Of a stretch of DNA of 64,000 bases, positions 36,075 to 44,851 are shown one piece after another. Source of the DNA: CALDTK01 sp965215115. GTDB lineage: Bacteria; Bacteroidota; Bacteroidia; Chitinophagales; Saprospiraceae. A program made the position numbers and the translations under genes. The stretch lies in NCBI GenBank assembly GCA_965215115.1, contig OZ244050.1, forward strand, positions 2,542,001-2,606,000, given 5' to 3'. The notes below the pieces were generated by a model. It saw only the letters and a program-made list of their open reading frames with translations. It was not told where the DNA came from and did not search any database. The first letter of the stretch is position 1. Every line of letters starts with the position of its first letter.

Positions 36075-36435
36075 CTATTTCAAATTCCCAAACCGAATAT
36101 GCAATCCAGCACTCCCCCGCAAGATGGCGGGTTTGTCTAAGGTCTGCAACAAGCCCGCAAGTTCGAGTTGAAGCCCGATGCGCTTGCGCGCGAACGGGTA
36201 AGCGCGGACGCCGATCGGAACGACGAGAGCACGACGTAGGTTGCCACCAACTCCAGGCTCGTATCCTCAAAGAAGTTATCCACCCCCACCCGCAGCTCCG
36301 GCAACACACCACGACCTACGACCCCGGGTACTGAAGTCCGACGAAGGGGAGATTAGATTGATGATAGCTCACGCCAAACTGTGCGTGGCCGGTGAGGGTC
36401 AGCAAAAGGAGACCGAGGGAGAGCATTGTTTTCAC
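36075..36435 (-). pseudogene. Decayed outer-membrane beta-barrel protein gene
   Basis: On the minus strand a signal peptide and first strand (MLSLGLLLLTLTGHAQFGVSYHQSNLPFVGLQY, broken here for length into two parts at HAQ) is followed by a stop inside a repeat at 36312-36331. Beyond it, one frame gives PELRVGVDNFFEDTSLELV and then ATYVVLSSF. Another frame gives VVPIGVRAYPFARKRIG and LQLELAGLLQTL, ending in GSAGLHIRFGNLK and a stop at 36075. Together they read as a small barrel protein with an internal deletion or insertion and at least one frameshift. The upstream spacer 36436-36655 shows nothing else. Confidence 0.55.
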
Positions 36436-36655
36436 CAGGGGCACACTTAGGACCAGGTAACTAACCGCAAAAGTTTGTGGGGGCGAGAAGCAAATGCGTG
36501 ACACTACTAACGGAAATAGCAAAGGGCAACACCGCTGGTAGCAGCGCACACCGCTCAGAAATCTTCAAGGGACAGGCTTACGACCGGAACCCACAACGTA
36601 ACGCTTCAGAAATGACCTACGAACGGAACGCCAAAGGCCATCGCCGCCTTCAAGC

Positions 36656-37693
36656 CTATCCTATCTCCAACGCCCGCAGCATCCACCGCGGCAGCGCCTT
36701 GTCCTCCGGACGCTTGCGCAAATCCAGGCCCCAACCCAACTTCTTCAAGATCGGCAGCTTGTGCGTCTCGACGAACTCGATCAGCGCCCCATCCGGGTCC
36801 TCGCAGTACGCAAAGCGGCCGGCCGCCTCGCCCATGTCGAAGCTCTCGCCCGTGTCGACCGTGAAGGGCGCCCCGTGTTTTGCCGAAAGGCTAGCCAACT
36901 CATCCATGCCCCGCACGTCGAAGCACAGGTGGATGAAGCCTTGGTCACCCCAGTCGCGACCCTCGAAGATGCGGCGACCGGCGTGACCGGGCGCCTCGAC
37001 CAACTCGATCTCGGCCGGACCCAGCAGTGGCGCGAACGCCCCCTTGCGCGCCTGGCTCGCCCGCAACACGACACGCCGCACCGCGCGCTCGCCGCCCGGA
37101 AGCGCAGAAAGCCCACCCGGCTCCGTCGTGTCGAACACCTCCTGATCGTAGCCCAGCACCCGGCTGTAGAACTCCCGACTCCGCTCGATGCTGCTACACC
37201 CAATCACCGCGCCGTACACACCCCCAATCGGGTGCGCCCGCTTCGTGAAGTGCGTCGGCTCCTCGACCACCTCGTAGGGGTTGCCGTACAGGTCACGCAC
37301 CCAGAAACTCGACCGATTGTCCGGCCGGTGCATGACCGGGCCCGGCAAGTCCGCGCCACGTCGCAGCAGGAAACTGCGCGCCACGTGCGCGTCGACGCAC
37401 TTGAGTTTCCCGGCGAAGATCCCGAGGTCCCCTACCGCGATCTCGAACTTCGGCGCCACCGGCTCGCGCTCGGTGTACTGCCAGAGCTCGAAGCCGCCGC
37501 CGCCGCGCATATTGACGGCCAGAATCGCGTGGCGCATCCGCTCCTCGCCCTGGGTGTACGGCTTCATCTTGGCCGCGACCGCCGCCTCGTCGAAGACCGC
37601 GACACTCGCGCCGAAGTGAGCCTTGTACCAGGCGAAGGCCGTGCGCACGTCCGTGACGCCGACGCCGAGCTGTTGGATACCGGAGATTAACAT
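36656..37693 (-). CDS. Two-domain VOC (glyoxalase-fold) protein
   Basis: The 345-residue protein consists of two vicinal-oxygen-chelate units. The first is IQQLGVGVTDVRTAFAWYKAHFGA with FWVRDLYGNPYEVVE (residues about 5-145). The second is GAVIGCSSIERSREFYSRVLGYD with FIHLCFDVRGMDELA and YCEDPDGALIEFVETH (about 160-325). His and Glu residues at the ends of these segments could bind a divalent metal. Substrate is unknown. The gene lies just downstream of the serine palmitoyltransferase gene on the same strand, separated by a mirrored element, so a link with sphingolipid metabolism is possible but unproven. Confidence 0.82.
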   Translation of the reverse strand: MLISGIQQLGVGVTDVRTAFAWYKAHFGASVAVFDEAAVAAKMKPYTQGEERMRHAILAVNMRGGGGFELWQYTEREPVAPKFEIAVGDLGIFAGKLKCVDAHVARSFLLRRGADLPGPVMHRPDNRSSFWVRDLYGNPYEVVEEPTHFTKRAHPIGGVYGAVIGCSSIERSREFYSRVLGYDQEVFDTTEPGGLSALPGGERAVRRVVLRASQARKGAFAPLLGPAEIELVEAPGHAGRRIFEGRDWGDQGFIHLCFDVRGMDELASLSAKHGAPFTVDTGESFDMGEAAGRFAYCEDPDGALIEFVETHKLPILKKLGWGLDLRKRPEDKALPRWMLRALEIG

Positions 37694-37694
37694 G

Positions 37695-37818
37695 GGAGGA
37701 TCATGGATTTAGGAGCATGGAACATGGATTTAGGAGCATGCAACATAGAGCATGGATCGAGGACGCGGGCCCCGCGACGGGCAATCCATGCTCCCTGTTC
37801 TATGCTCCATGCTCCCCC
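37695..37818. repeat. Mirrored intergenic element 5 (GGAGCATGGAACATGG words)
   Basis: The left arm repeats TCATGGATTTAGGAGCATGG, AACATGGATTTAGGAGCATG and CATAGAGCATGGAT. The right arm is AATCCATGCTCCCTG plus TTCTATGCTCCATGCTCCC. The core is palindromic GCGGGCCCCGC. The word GGAACATGGAGCATGG also occurs singly at about 33355-33370 behind tsf. Confidence 0.65.
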
Positions 37819-37819
37819 C

Positions 37820-39088
37820 TTACGCCTCCGCCAGCATGTTCGGCGCCAGCTCGGCGTACTCCCCGCTCTCGAGGCGCGCGCGCACGGCCTCGAAGGCGGC
37901 GAGCGTGGCGTCGATGTCGGCGTCGGAGTGGGAGGTGGTCGGGATGAGGCGCAACAGCACGACGCCCTTCGGGACGACCGGGTACACCACCATCGAACAG
38001 AAGATACCGTGGTTGGCGCGCAGGTCCTTGACCATCACCGTGGCCTCCCCGAGGGAGCCCTTCATGAAGACCGGCGTGACGCAGGAGCCGGTGACGCCGA
38101 TGTCGAAACCGAGGTCACGCAGGCCGCCCTGTAGGCGCTCGACGTTGTGCCAGAGCTTCTCGCGGAGCTCGGGCATCGTGCGGATCATGTCGAGGCGCTT
38201 GAGGGCACCTTTGACCAGCGGCATCGGCAGCGACTTCGCGTAGATCTGCGAGCGCATCGAGTACTTGAGGTAGCGGATCACGTCGGCCGGACCCGACACG
38301 AAGGCCCCGATCGAGGCCATCGACTTCGCGAAGGTCGAGAAGTACAGGTCGATCCCGTCCTGGCAACCCTGGTGCTCGCCGGTGCCCGCGCCCGTTGCGC
38401 CCATCATCCCGAAGCCGTGCGCGTCGTCGACGAAGAGCCGGAAGCGATACTTGTCCTTGAGGTCGATGATCTCCTTGAGCTTGCCGGTTTGGCCGCGCAT
38501 CCCGAAGACCCCCTCCGAGATCACCATGATGGCCCCGCCGGTGGACTCCGCCTTGACGGTGGCCTTCTTGAGTTGCTGCTCGAGCGACGCCATGTCGTTG
38601 TGCTCGAAGGCGAAGCGGCCGCCGAGGTGCAACCGGATACCGTCGTAGAGGCAGGCGTGGGCATCCTTATCATAGACCAGCACGTCGCGCCGGTCCACCA
38701 TCGCGTCCACGATCGAGACCACGCCCTGGTAGCCGAAATTGAGCAGCAGACACGCCTCCTTCGAGGTGTACTCCGCGAGCTGGGCCTCGAGTTCTTCGTG
38801 GAGACTGGTCTCGCCCGACATCATCCGCGAGCCCATCGGGTAGGCCATCCCGTACTCCGCGGCCGCGTCGGCGTCGGCCTTACGGACCTCCGGGTGGTTG
38901 CCGAGCCCGAGGTAGTCGTTGATGCTCCACGAGATCACCTCGCGGCCGTCGAAGCGCATGTGCGGCCCGAGCTCACCCTCGAGTTTCGGGAAGAAGTAGT
39001 AGCCGTGGCCGAAGTCGGCGAACTGGCCCAGCGGACCGAGGTTCTCGGTACGTCGCGCGAAGAGGTCTTGGACAGTGGAATCGGGCAT
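37820..39088 (-). CDS. spt: Serine palmitoyltransferase (alpha-oxoamine synthase family)
   Basis: The 422-residue PLP enzyme has SWSINDYLGLGNHPEVRKAD, MGSRMMSGETSLHEELE, LLLNFGYQGVVSIVDAM, FVDDAHGFGMMGATG and the PLP lysine in YFSTFAKSMASIGAFV, the alpha-oxoamine synthase pattern. Among members, this length and the acidic N-terminal VQDLFARRTENLG fit bacterial serine palmitoyltransferases of Bacteroidota, which condense serine with an acyl-CoA to start sphingolipid synthesis. KBL or BioF are alternatives but both are shorter at the N-terminus. The neighbours are a VOC protein and a rhodanese. Confidence 0.85.
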   Translation of the reverse strand: MPDSTVQDLFARRTENLGPLGQFADFGHGYYFFPKLEGELGPHMRFDGREVISWSINDYLGLGNHPEVRKADADAAAEYGMAYPMGSRMMSGETSLHEELEAQLAEYTSKEACLLLNFGYQGVVSIVDAMVDRRDVLVYDKDAHACLYDGIRLHLGGRFAFEHNDMASLEQQLKKATVKAESTGGAIMVISEGVFGMRGQTGKLKEIIDLKDKYRFRLFVDDAHGFGMMGATGAGTGEHQGCQDGIDLYFSTFAKSMASIGAFVSGPADVIRYLKYSMRSQIYAKSLPMPLVKGALKRLDMIRTMPELREKLWHNVERLQGGLRDLGFDIGVTGSCVTPVFMKGSLGEATVMVKDLRANHGIFCSMVVYPVVPKGVVLLRLIPTTSHSDADIDATLAAFEAVRARLESGEYAELAPNMLAEA

Positions 39089-39135
39089 GAAACGCGTTTT
39101 GCGGAAGCGTAATAATAGCTAGGCTCGGGGTAGGT

Positions 39136-39690
39136 TCAGAAGACTCGCTCGGCACTCGGGCTCGTGAGCCACTGGCCCCAGCGCTGGTTGTAGGTATGGA
39201 CGCGGTCGGTGGGCGCGCCCGTCGAGTCGACCACCAGGTGCCCCCGGTCGACCCACTCGAAGAGGGCGCCGTAAAGATTGCTCACTTCCGTAAAACCGGC
39301 GGCGCGCAGGTCACGGGCGTATTTCTCGCTGCGGTAGCCGACGCTGCAGTACACGACGATCGGCCGGTCGCGGGCCACGGTGTCGAGCCACGCGGGCGGC
39401 GCCTGACCCGGCTCCACGCGTACGGCGCCCGGCAGATGACTGACCTGGAACTCCGCACGCGCGCGGACGTCGAGCAGCAGCGGCTCCGTCATCCGCGTGA
39501 GGCTATCGACGCTGATCAGCGGCACGTCGTAGCGCAGGAGGCGCGAGAGCTTTTCGTCGAGCGCTTGACTGACGAGCGCCGGTCGTGCCGGGGGCGGCTT
39601 TCGCCAAAACACGCACGCCGTCGACAGGCTGAGCGCTAGGGTTAGCGCGAGCGAGCGGAGCGTGACGGCGAGCGGGAGGGGTGACGACAA
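39136..39690 (-). CDS. Exported rhodanese-like lipoprotein
   Basis: The 184-residue protein has a signal with lipobox-like LALSLSTAC, then a rhodanese domain: PLLLDVRARAEFQVSHLPGAVRV and the active-site loop IVVYCSVGYRSEKYARDL with catalytic cysteine. It is thus a periplasmic or surface sulfurtransferase-like protein. The start appears to be TTG 39690, with no better codon in frame. A perfect 15-mer copy (39596) lies directly after the lipobox and encodes VFWRKPPP of the mature N-terminus, showing that the word can sit in a tolerant linker. Confidence 0.8.
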   Translation of the reverse strand: MSSPLPLAVTLRSLALTLALSLSTACVFWRKPPPARPALVSQALDEKLSRLLRYDVPLISVDSLTRMTEPLLLDVRARAEFQVSHLPGAVRVEPGQAPPAWLDTVARDRPIVVYCSVGYRSEKYARDLRAAGFTEVSNLYGALFEWVDRGHLVVDSTGAPTDRVHTYNQRWGQWLTSPSAERVF

Positions 39691-39955
39691 AGCGGCGGTA
39701 AAGATTGGCGAATCTTCGCGGGGGAGGGGTCAGGGCATTGTAGAGATGGGGGGCGAGCGTCGAAGGCGCCGCCGCGGGGGCGTCACGCAGCGGGCCGGCG
39801 GCTCATACGTGGTCGTCGCGGACCCATTCGCCGTTGCGTTCGTGGAAGACGTGTGGCAGGACAGTATGCATAAATGGAAGGTAGCGTTTTAGGTGGAGCA
39901 AGATACGAGGGAGTGAGCCGCGGCCCTACCTTGCCGCAACCGAAGCCCTACCGCC

Positions 39956-41278
39956 ATGCCAACACCGTATACACCACCTGCGGCCTCGCGCCGCCGCTTC
40001 CTCCGCACCGCCGCCCTCGGCGCGGCCGCCTTCACGATCGTCCCGCGGCACGTCCTCGGCCGGGGCTTCACGGCCCCGAGCGACCAGGTGACCCTGGGCT
40101 TCATCGGGCTCGGCAAGCAGGGCAACATCCTCGCGGACTTTTTCGTCAACGAGACCGACGCCCGCATCCTGGCCGGGAGTGACGTGTGGGACGGCAAGCG
40201 CAGCGGCTTTCGCCAAAACGTCAAACGCCTCTACAGCGAGCGCAAGACCCCGACGCGGTACCGCCAGCCCGTCACCTACCCCGACTACCGCGAACTGCTC
40301 GACCGCAAGGACATCGACGCGGTGGTCGTGGCGACCCCCGACCACTGGCACCACCGCCAGACCCTCGACGCCATCGCGGCCGGCAAGGACGTCTACTGCG
40401 AGAAACCCCTCACCAACACCATCCTCGAGGGCCGCGCCATCGTCGACGCCGCCGAGCGAGCCAAGACCGTCTTCCAGGTCGGTAGCATGCAACGCTCGTG
40501 GGGGCGCTTCCAGAAAGCCCACGAGATCGTGCGCGCGGGCCTGCTCGGCAACGTCTCGAAGGTGCTCGTCAACGTCGGCAATCCCGCGGGCACGTATAAT
40601 CTCCCGGCTGAAGTTTTGCCGAAAGGCGTCGACTGGGGGATGTGGTGCGGCCCCGGACCACTCGTCGAGTACAACGCGATCATCGCCCCGGCGCACGCCA
40701 ACACCTACCCGGCCTGGCGCGACTACCGGGAGTTCGGCTCCGGGCGCATCGGGGACTGGGGCGCGCACATGTTCGACATCGCGCAGTGGTGCCTCGGCAA
40801 AGACGACACGGGTCCGGTGCGCTACCTCCCGCCGGCGAGTGTGCCGGCTGATACGGAAAAGGTCCGCGGCCTACGCATGTACTACGCCGACGGCACGGAG
40901 ATGGTCCACGAGGACTTCGGTCGCGGTTGGGCCGTACGCTTCATCGGCGCGGACGGCACCCTCGACGTAAGCCGGGACTTCCTCGAGACGACCCCCAGTA
41001 CCATCCGCTTTTCGGAGGCGGCGGAGGTCCCGCTCGAGCCCCCCGCCGCGCCCCTCAACCACTACGAAGACTGGGTCTCGGCCATCAAGACCCGCGGCGA
41101 GACGATCTGCCCGGCGGAGGTCGGGCACCGCTCGGCCACGATCGGCAACATCGGCAACATCGCCTACTGGCTCGGGCGCGAGCTGCGGTGGGACCCGGCC
41201 GCGGAGGTCTTCGCCAACGACGCCGAGGCCAACGCGCTGCGGGGCGTGGAGGCGCGGGCGTGGGGGGTGCGGACGTAG
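39956..41278 (+). CDS. Tat-exported Gfo/Idh/MocA-family oxidoreductase
   Basis: The 440-residue protein starts with a twin-arginine signal (SRRRFLRTAALGAAAF) and a Rossmann fold with VTLGFIGLGKQGNIL. The family signature DHWHHRQTLDAIAAGKDVYCEKPLTNTI carries the conserved EKP lysine. GRIGDWGAHMFDIAQWCLG resembles the catalytic-region Asp/His motif. Such Tat-exported members in Bacteroidota act on sugars outside the cytoplasm with tightly bound NAD(H). Substrate is unknown. Promoter candidates are TACCTTGC about 25 bases upstream. A perfect 15-mer copy (40203) and the variant GTTTTGCCGAAAGGC (about 40613) are in the coding sequence. Confidence 0.88.
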   Translation: MPTPYTPPAASRRRFLRTAALGAAAFTIVPRHVLGRGFTAPSDQVTLGFIGLGKQGNILADFFVNETDARILAGSDVWDGKRSGFRQNVKRLYSERKTPTRYRQPVTYPDYRELLDRKDIDAVVVATPDHWHHRQTLDAIAAGKDVYCEKPLTNTILEGRAIVDAAERAKTVFQVGSMQRSWGRFQKAHEIVRAGLLGNVSKVLVNVGNPAGTYNLPAEVLPKGVDWGMWCGPGPLVEYNAIIAPAHANTYPAWRDYREFGSGRIGDWGAHMFDIAQWCLGKDDTGPVRYLPPASVPADTEKVRGLRMYYADGTEMVHEDFGRGWAVRFIGADGTLDVSRDFLETTPSTIRFSEAAEVPLEPPAAPLNHYEDWVSAIKTRGETICPAEVGHRSATIGNIGNIAYWLGRELRWDPAAEVFANDAEANALRGVEARAWGVRT

Positions 41279-41353
41279 GTCTCGGAGGCGACGCCGCCCA
41301 GCGACTCGCTAGCCCGCTGCCTTGGCTGTCGTTCGGTTGTGGCACCTTGAAGG

Positions 41354-41377
41354 TCCGCGTCTGAGATGCGGATTTTC
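41354..41377 (+). terminator. Putative intrinsic terminator after the Gfo/Idh gene
   Basis: TCCGC and GCGGA pair around a 9-base loop and are followed by TTTTC. The stem is short, so the call is tentative. The remaining spacer up to ilvD (41378-41511) holds a TACCTTGC box and one 15-mer copy (about 41468). Confidence 0.4.
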
Positions 41378-41511
41378 TAGGTAGAGTTGCTCCGTAGTGC
41401 CGTTCGTCCGCTGGCCGAGGGGACGTTGCTTAGCTCGCGTAGCCTCCAGGCCAACTCTCCTACCTTGCCGGCTTTCGCCAAAACCTGCACCCCGCGCGCC
41501 TACACCCTTGC

Positions 41512-43209
41512 ATGCCAACGCCCACCACCCGCACCCACCTCAACCGCCACTCCCGTACCATCACCCAGAACGACGAGCTCCCGGCGGCGCGCTCGATGCT
41601 GCACGCCGCCGGCCTCACCGACGCCGACCTGCACAAGGCCCAGGTCGGGATCTGTAGCCTCGGGTGGGACGGCAACCCCTGCAACATGCACCTCAACGGC
41701 CTCGCCGCCGAGATCAAGGCGAGCGTCAATGCCGCCGACCTCGTCGGACTCACTTACCACGCCGCCGGCGTCTCCGATGGTATCTCGATGGGGACCTCCG
41801 GGATGCGCTTCTCGCTCGCGAGTCGCGAGGTGATCGCGGACTCGATCGAGATGGTGAGCTCGGCGCAGTGGTACGACGCGACCGTGGCCGTGGTCGGGTG
41901 CGACAAGAACATGCCGGGCGCGCTGATGGGCATCAACCGCGTCGACCGGCCCGCGATCATGGTCTACGGCGGCACGATCGCCTCGGGGTGCGCGGCCAAT
42001 CGCAAGCTCGACATCGTGTCCAGCTTCGAGGCCCCGGGCCAGCTGCGCTCCGGAGAGATTACTCCGGAGACGTTTAAGGAAATCATCCGCCACGCCTGCC
42101 CCGGGCCGGGGGCCTGCGGCGGGATGTACACCGCCAACACGATGGCCTCAGCGATCGAGGCCCTCGGGATGGCGCTGCCGTTCAACTCCTCCGCCCCGGC
42201 CGCGCGCGAGGCCAAGCACGCCGACGTAGCCCGCCTCGGGGCCGCCATTCGCCACTGCCTCGAACGCGACCTGCGCCCTTCGCAAATCCAGACCCGCGAG
42301 GCCTTCGAGAATGCGATGCGCCTCGTCATCGTGCTCGGGGGCTCCACCAACGCCGTCATCCACCTCATCGCCATCGCGAAGTCGGTCGGGGTCCCGCTCA
42401 CGATCGACGACTTCCGCTGGGCCTCCGACAACACGCCCTACCTCGCCGACCTCAAGCCCTCCGGCAAGTACGTCATGGAGGACCTCTCCGACGTGGGCGG
42501 CGTGCCGGGCGTGCTGAAGATGATGCTCGCCGAGGGCCTGCTGCACGGGGACTGCATGACCGTGACCGGCAAAACCATGGCCGAGAACCTGAGCGAGGTG
42601 CCGGGGCTTTCGCCAAAACAGGACATCATTCACTCAGTGAGCGCGCCGATCAAGCCCGATGGCCACATCCGCATCCTGCGCGGCAACCTGGCCCCCGGTG
42701 GCTCCGTCGCGAAGATCACCGGCAAGGAAGGTCTGCGCTTCGAGGGGACGGCCCGGGTGTTCGAGTCCGAAGACGAGGCCAACGCCGCCATCCTCGGGGG
42801 TGGGGTAGCGGCCGGCGACGTGCTCGTGATCCGGTTCTGCGGGCCGCGGGGCGGACCGGGCATGCCGGAGATGCTCAAGCCGACCGCCTCGGTGATGGGC
42901 ATGGGCCTCGGCCAGCAGGTCGCGATGGTGACGGACGGCCGCTTTTCGGGCGGGACGCACGGTTTCGTCGTCGGTCACGTCACCCCCGAGGCCCAGGACG
43001 GCGGCGCCATCGCCCTCGTCGAGGACGGCGATTCCATCCTCATCGACGCCAGCGCGAATACGATAGAAGTGGTTTTGCCGAAAGGCGAACTAGAAAGTAG
43101 GCGAGCCGCGTGGGTACAGCCGCCGCTGCGCGCGAAGCACGGCCTGCTGCTGAAGTACGCCCGCAGCGTGAGTACGGCCAGCGAGGGCTGTGTGACGGAC
43201 GGGGCGTGA
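41512..43209 (+). CDS. ilvD: Dihydroxy-acid dehydratase
   Basis: The 565-residue enzyme has the Fe-S ligand motifs GWDGNPCNMHL, VVGCDKNMPGALMG and CPGPGACGGMYTANTM, plus GGSTNAVIHLIAIA and GPRGGPGMPEM with TDGRFSGGTHGFVVGHV, all characteristic of IlvD. It dehydrates dihydroxy-isovalerate or -methylvalerate in isoleucine and valine synthesis. No other ilv genes are adjacent. A perfect 15-mer copy (42605) encodes GLSPKQD in a loop and a variant (about 43072) encodes VLPKGE near the C-terminus. Confidence 0.97.
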   Translation: MPTPTTRTHLNRHSRTITQNDELPAARSMLHAAGLTDADLHKAQVGICSLGWDGNPCNMHLNGLAAEIKASVNAADLVGLTYHAAGVSDGISMGTSGMRFSLASREVIADSIEMVSSAQWYDATVAVVGCDKNMPGALMGINRVDRPAIMVYGGTIASGCAANRKLDIVSSFEAPGQLRSGEITPETFKEIIRHACPGPGACGGMYTANTMASAIEALGMALPFNSSAPAAREAKHADVARLGAAIRHCLERDLRPSQIQTREAFENAMRLVIVLGGSTNAVIHLIAIAKSVGVPLTIDDFRWASDNTPYLADLKPSGKYVMEDLSDVGGVPGVLKMMLAEGLLHGDCMTVTGKTMAENLSEVPGLSPKQDIIHSVSAPIKPDGHIRILRGNLAPGGSVAKITGKEGLRFEGTARVFESEDEANAAILGGGVAAGDVLVIRFCGPRGGPGMPEMLKPTASVMGMGLGQQVAMVTDGRFSGGTHGFVVGHVTPEAQDGGAIALVEDGDSILIDASANTIEVVLPKGELESRRAAWVQPPLRAKHGLLLKYARSVSTASEGCVTDGA

Positions 43210-43317
43210 GGGAACGATTGGCGCCGTGCCAGCGTTGTGCCAGCATGAAAGCCGATAACCCGAAGCTCGCTCCGCCCTTTGAGCCGTCGACGCGCATTTA
43301 TTTCAGCATCGAGGAGC

Positions 43318-44067
43318 ATGAAGGCCGACGAGCCGAGGTGCACGGCGCGCACCCCAGCGCAGGAGACTTACTTCGAGCAGTTCGAGCGTGACATGCGGGC
43401 CGCAGCGGCTCTCGGATTAACGAAGGAGAGGCGAAGCCGCAAGCCGGTACCAGTCGTGATCCCGCGTCACCGCGAGCTGGTGAGTATCTGCTCCGCCCTC
43501 GAGAAGCACGACGTAGATTATCTAGTGGTTGGCGGCGCCGCAGTCATACTCCACGGCTACTATCGCCAGACGAGTGACCGACACGGCAGGCCCCTGGACC
43601 GACTCGATATCGACCTATGGTACCGTGCGGATCCCCACAGCTTCTTCGATATGCTACGAGCGTTCGAGGAAATCGGTCTCGACACTTCGTACTACAGAAA
43701 GCAAACCTTGATCGACCCGGCGCGGTGGTTCGTGCGCTTCGAAGAGGAAGCCTTTTCGCTGGACGTGCTCCCGAAAATTCCGGGCCTCGGCACCTTCCGC
43801 GAATCCTACGCCCGTAAGCACTGGGCCAGGCTCCACGACACCGATATTGCCGTGCTCAGCTACGATGAGCTGATCCTCGCGAAGCAGACCGCTGGGCGCC
43901 CCAAGGACTTGATCGATATTGCCGAACTGGTGAAGATTCGCGGACGCCTAAGCCTCTATGGACCTACAGCTCCCGCACCCGGATATTGCGGTACCACACC
44001 TGGTCGCCGTGGTCCTGTAGCGCGATCTTCCCGGAGGTCGACTCCCCGAAGCGGGGCATGTCCTTGA
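43318..44067 (+). CDS. Nucleotidyltransferase-fold protein (AbiEii/DUF6036-like)
   Basis: The 249-residue protein (ATG 43318) has the nucleotidyltransferase core VDYLVVGGAAVILHGYYRQTSDRHG, then DRLDIDLWYRADP with the metal-binding Asp pair and LSYDELILAKQTAGRPKDLIDIAEL, as in DUF6036 and AbiEii-type enzymes, many of which are toxins or defence proteins. The conserved part ends at about residue 217. The last 34 residues are Arg/Pro/Ser-rich and are read antisense through the 3' end of the DUF1080 gene, so the natural C-terminus was probably lost. A 48-codon frame at 43245-43391 upstream has a similar start (MKADNP versus MKADEP) and could be a partner or a duplication scar. Confidence 0.7.
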   Translation: MKADEPRCTARTPAQETYFEQFERDMRAAAALGLTKERRSRKPVPVVIPRHRELVSICSALEKHDVDYLVVGGAAVILHGYYRQTSDRHGRPLDRLDIDLWYRADPHSFFDMLRAFEEIGLDTSYYRKQTLIDPARWFVRFEEEAFSLDVLPKIPGLGTFRESYARKHWARLHDTDIAVLSYDELILAKQTAGRPKDLIDIAELVKIRGRLSLYGPTAPAPGYCGTTPGRRGPVARSSRRSTPRSGACP

Positions 44068-44722
44068 ATTTCGACCCGGCAATCATCCGCCGCCACTCTC
44101 CGCCGGTGTTGTTGTAGACGGCCATCTGCCGGCCGTTGAGCCAGTGCTCGACCCGGCCGGCGCGATTGACGAGGCGCGCGGTGTTCCACTCGCCGGCCGG
44201 CTTGACGACGGTGCTGTCGCCGGCGATCATGTCGTACAGGTCGCCGGCCTTGTGGGTGTAGATCTTCGCGTCCGGGTGGCAAGCGTCGTCGAGGACCTGC
44301 ATCTCAGGGCCGGACTGCCAGGGGTACTTGAGGCCGTCCTCCTCGATGACGTTGTAGATGATGCCCGAGTTGCCGCACGCGGCGATCTTCCACTCGAGCT
44401 CGAGTTCGTAGTCGTCGAACGACTCGTCGGTGACGATGTCGCCGCCGCCGACCACGCCGCCGCGGTCGCCCTTGCTGGACACGTCGAGCGTGAGGCTGCC
44501 GTCGGGCGTGACCTTCCAGGCCTCGCCGACGGGCTCGCCGCCGTACTTGTGCCAGCCGGCTAAGGACTCGCCGTCGAACAGCGGCCGCCACTCCCCGGGC
44601 GCCGCGGCCAGCGCGGGTGAGTCGCGGGCGGCGACATCGGTATCGCCGGCCACGACCCGCTTGCCGCCGCAGGCGTACACGGCGATGGCAAAGGCGGGCA
44701 GGAGTAGACTTTCGAAACGCAT
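43964..44722 (-). CDS. DUF1080 lipoprotein-like protein (3-keto-disaccharide hydrolase family)
   Basis: The 252-residue protein has a signal peptide (MRFESLLLPAFAIAVYAC) with lipobox-like AVYAC. The DUF1080 jelly-roll follows: WRPLFDGESLAGWHKYGG, DYELELEWKIAACGNSGIIYNV, YPWQSGPEMQVLDD and GEWNTARLVNRAGRVEHWLNG. The end is IALQDHGDQVWYRNIRVREL. Family members are secreted glycan-active proteins often found with Gfo/Idh enzymes, one of which lies 3 kb upstream. Start ATG 44722 places the signal peptide correctly. Its last 104 coding bases overlap the nucleotidyltransferase on the other strand. Confidence 0.88.
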   Translation of the reverse strand: MRFESLLLPAFAIAVYACGGKRVVAGDTDVAARDSPALAAAPGEWRPLFDGESLAGWHKYGGEPVGEAWKVTPDGSLTLDVSSKGDRGGVVGGGDIVTDESFDDYELELEWKIAACGNSGIIYNVIEEDGLKYPWQSGPEMQVLDDACHPDAKIYTHKAGDLYDMIAGDSTVVKPAGEWNTARLVNRAGRVEHWLNGRQMAVYNNTGGEWRRMIAGSKFKDMPRFGESTSGKIALQDHGDQVWYRNIRVREL

Positions 44723-44851
44723 GTGGGTCAGGTCTATGAGTACGCAAATAACACTAAAAAATATCGAACGCCCACGAACCGACGCCGCCCTCGCGACGAT
44801 GCGCCCACCTTTGCAGATCGACCGCCGAGTCGCGGGCCCACGATAGTCACC

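Noticed and set aside
43245..43391. 48-codon small gene upstream of the nucleotidyltransferase
   Set aside because: It shares a start-like MKADNP with the next gene but has no recognisable antitoxin motif and overlaps it, so it is left as a possible scar.
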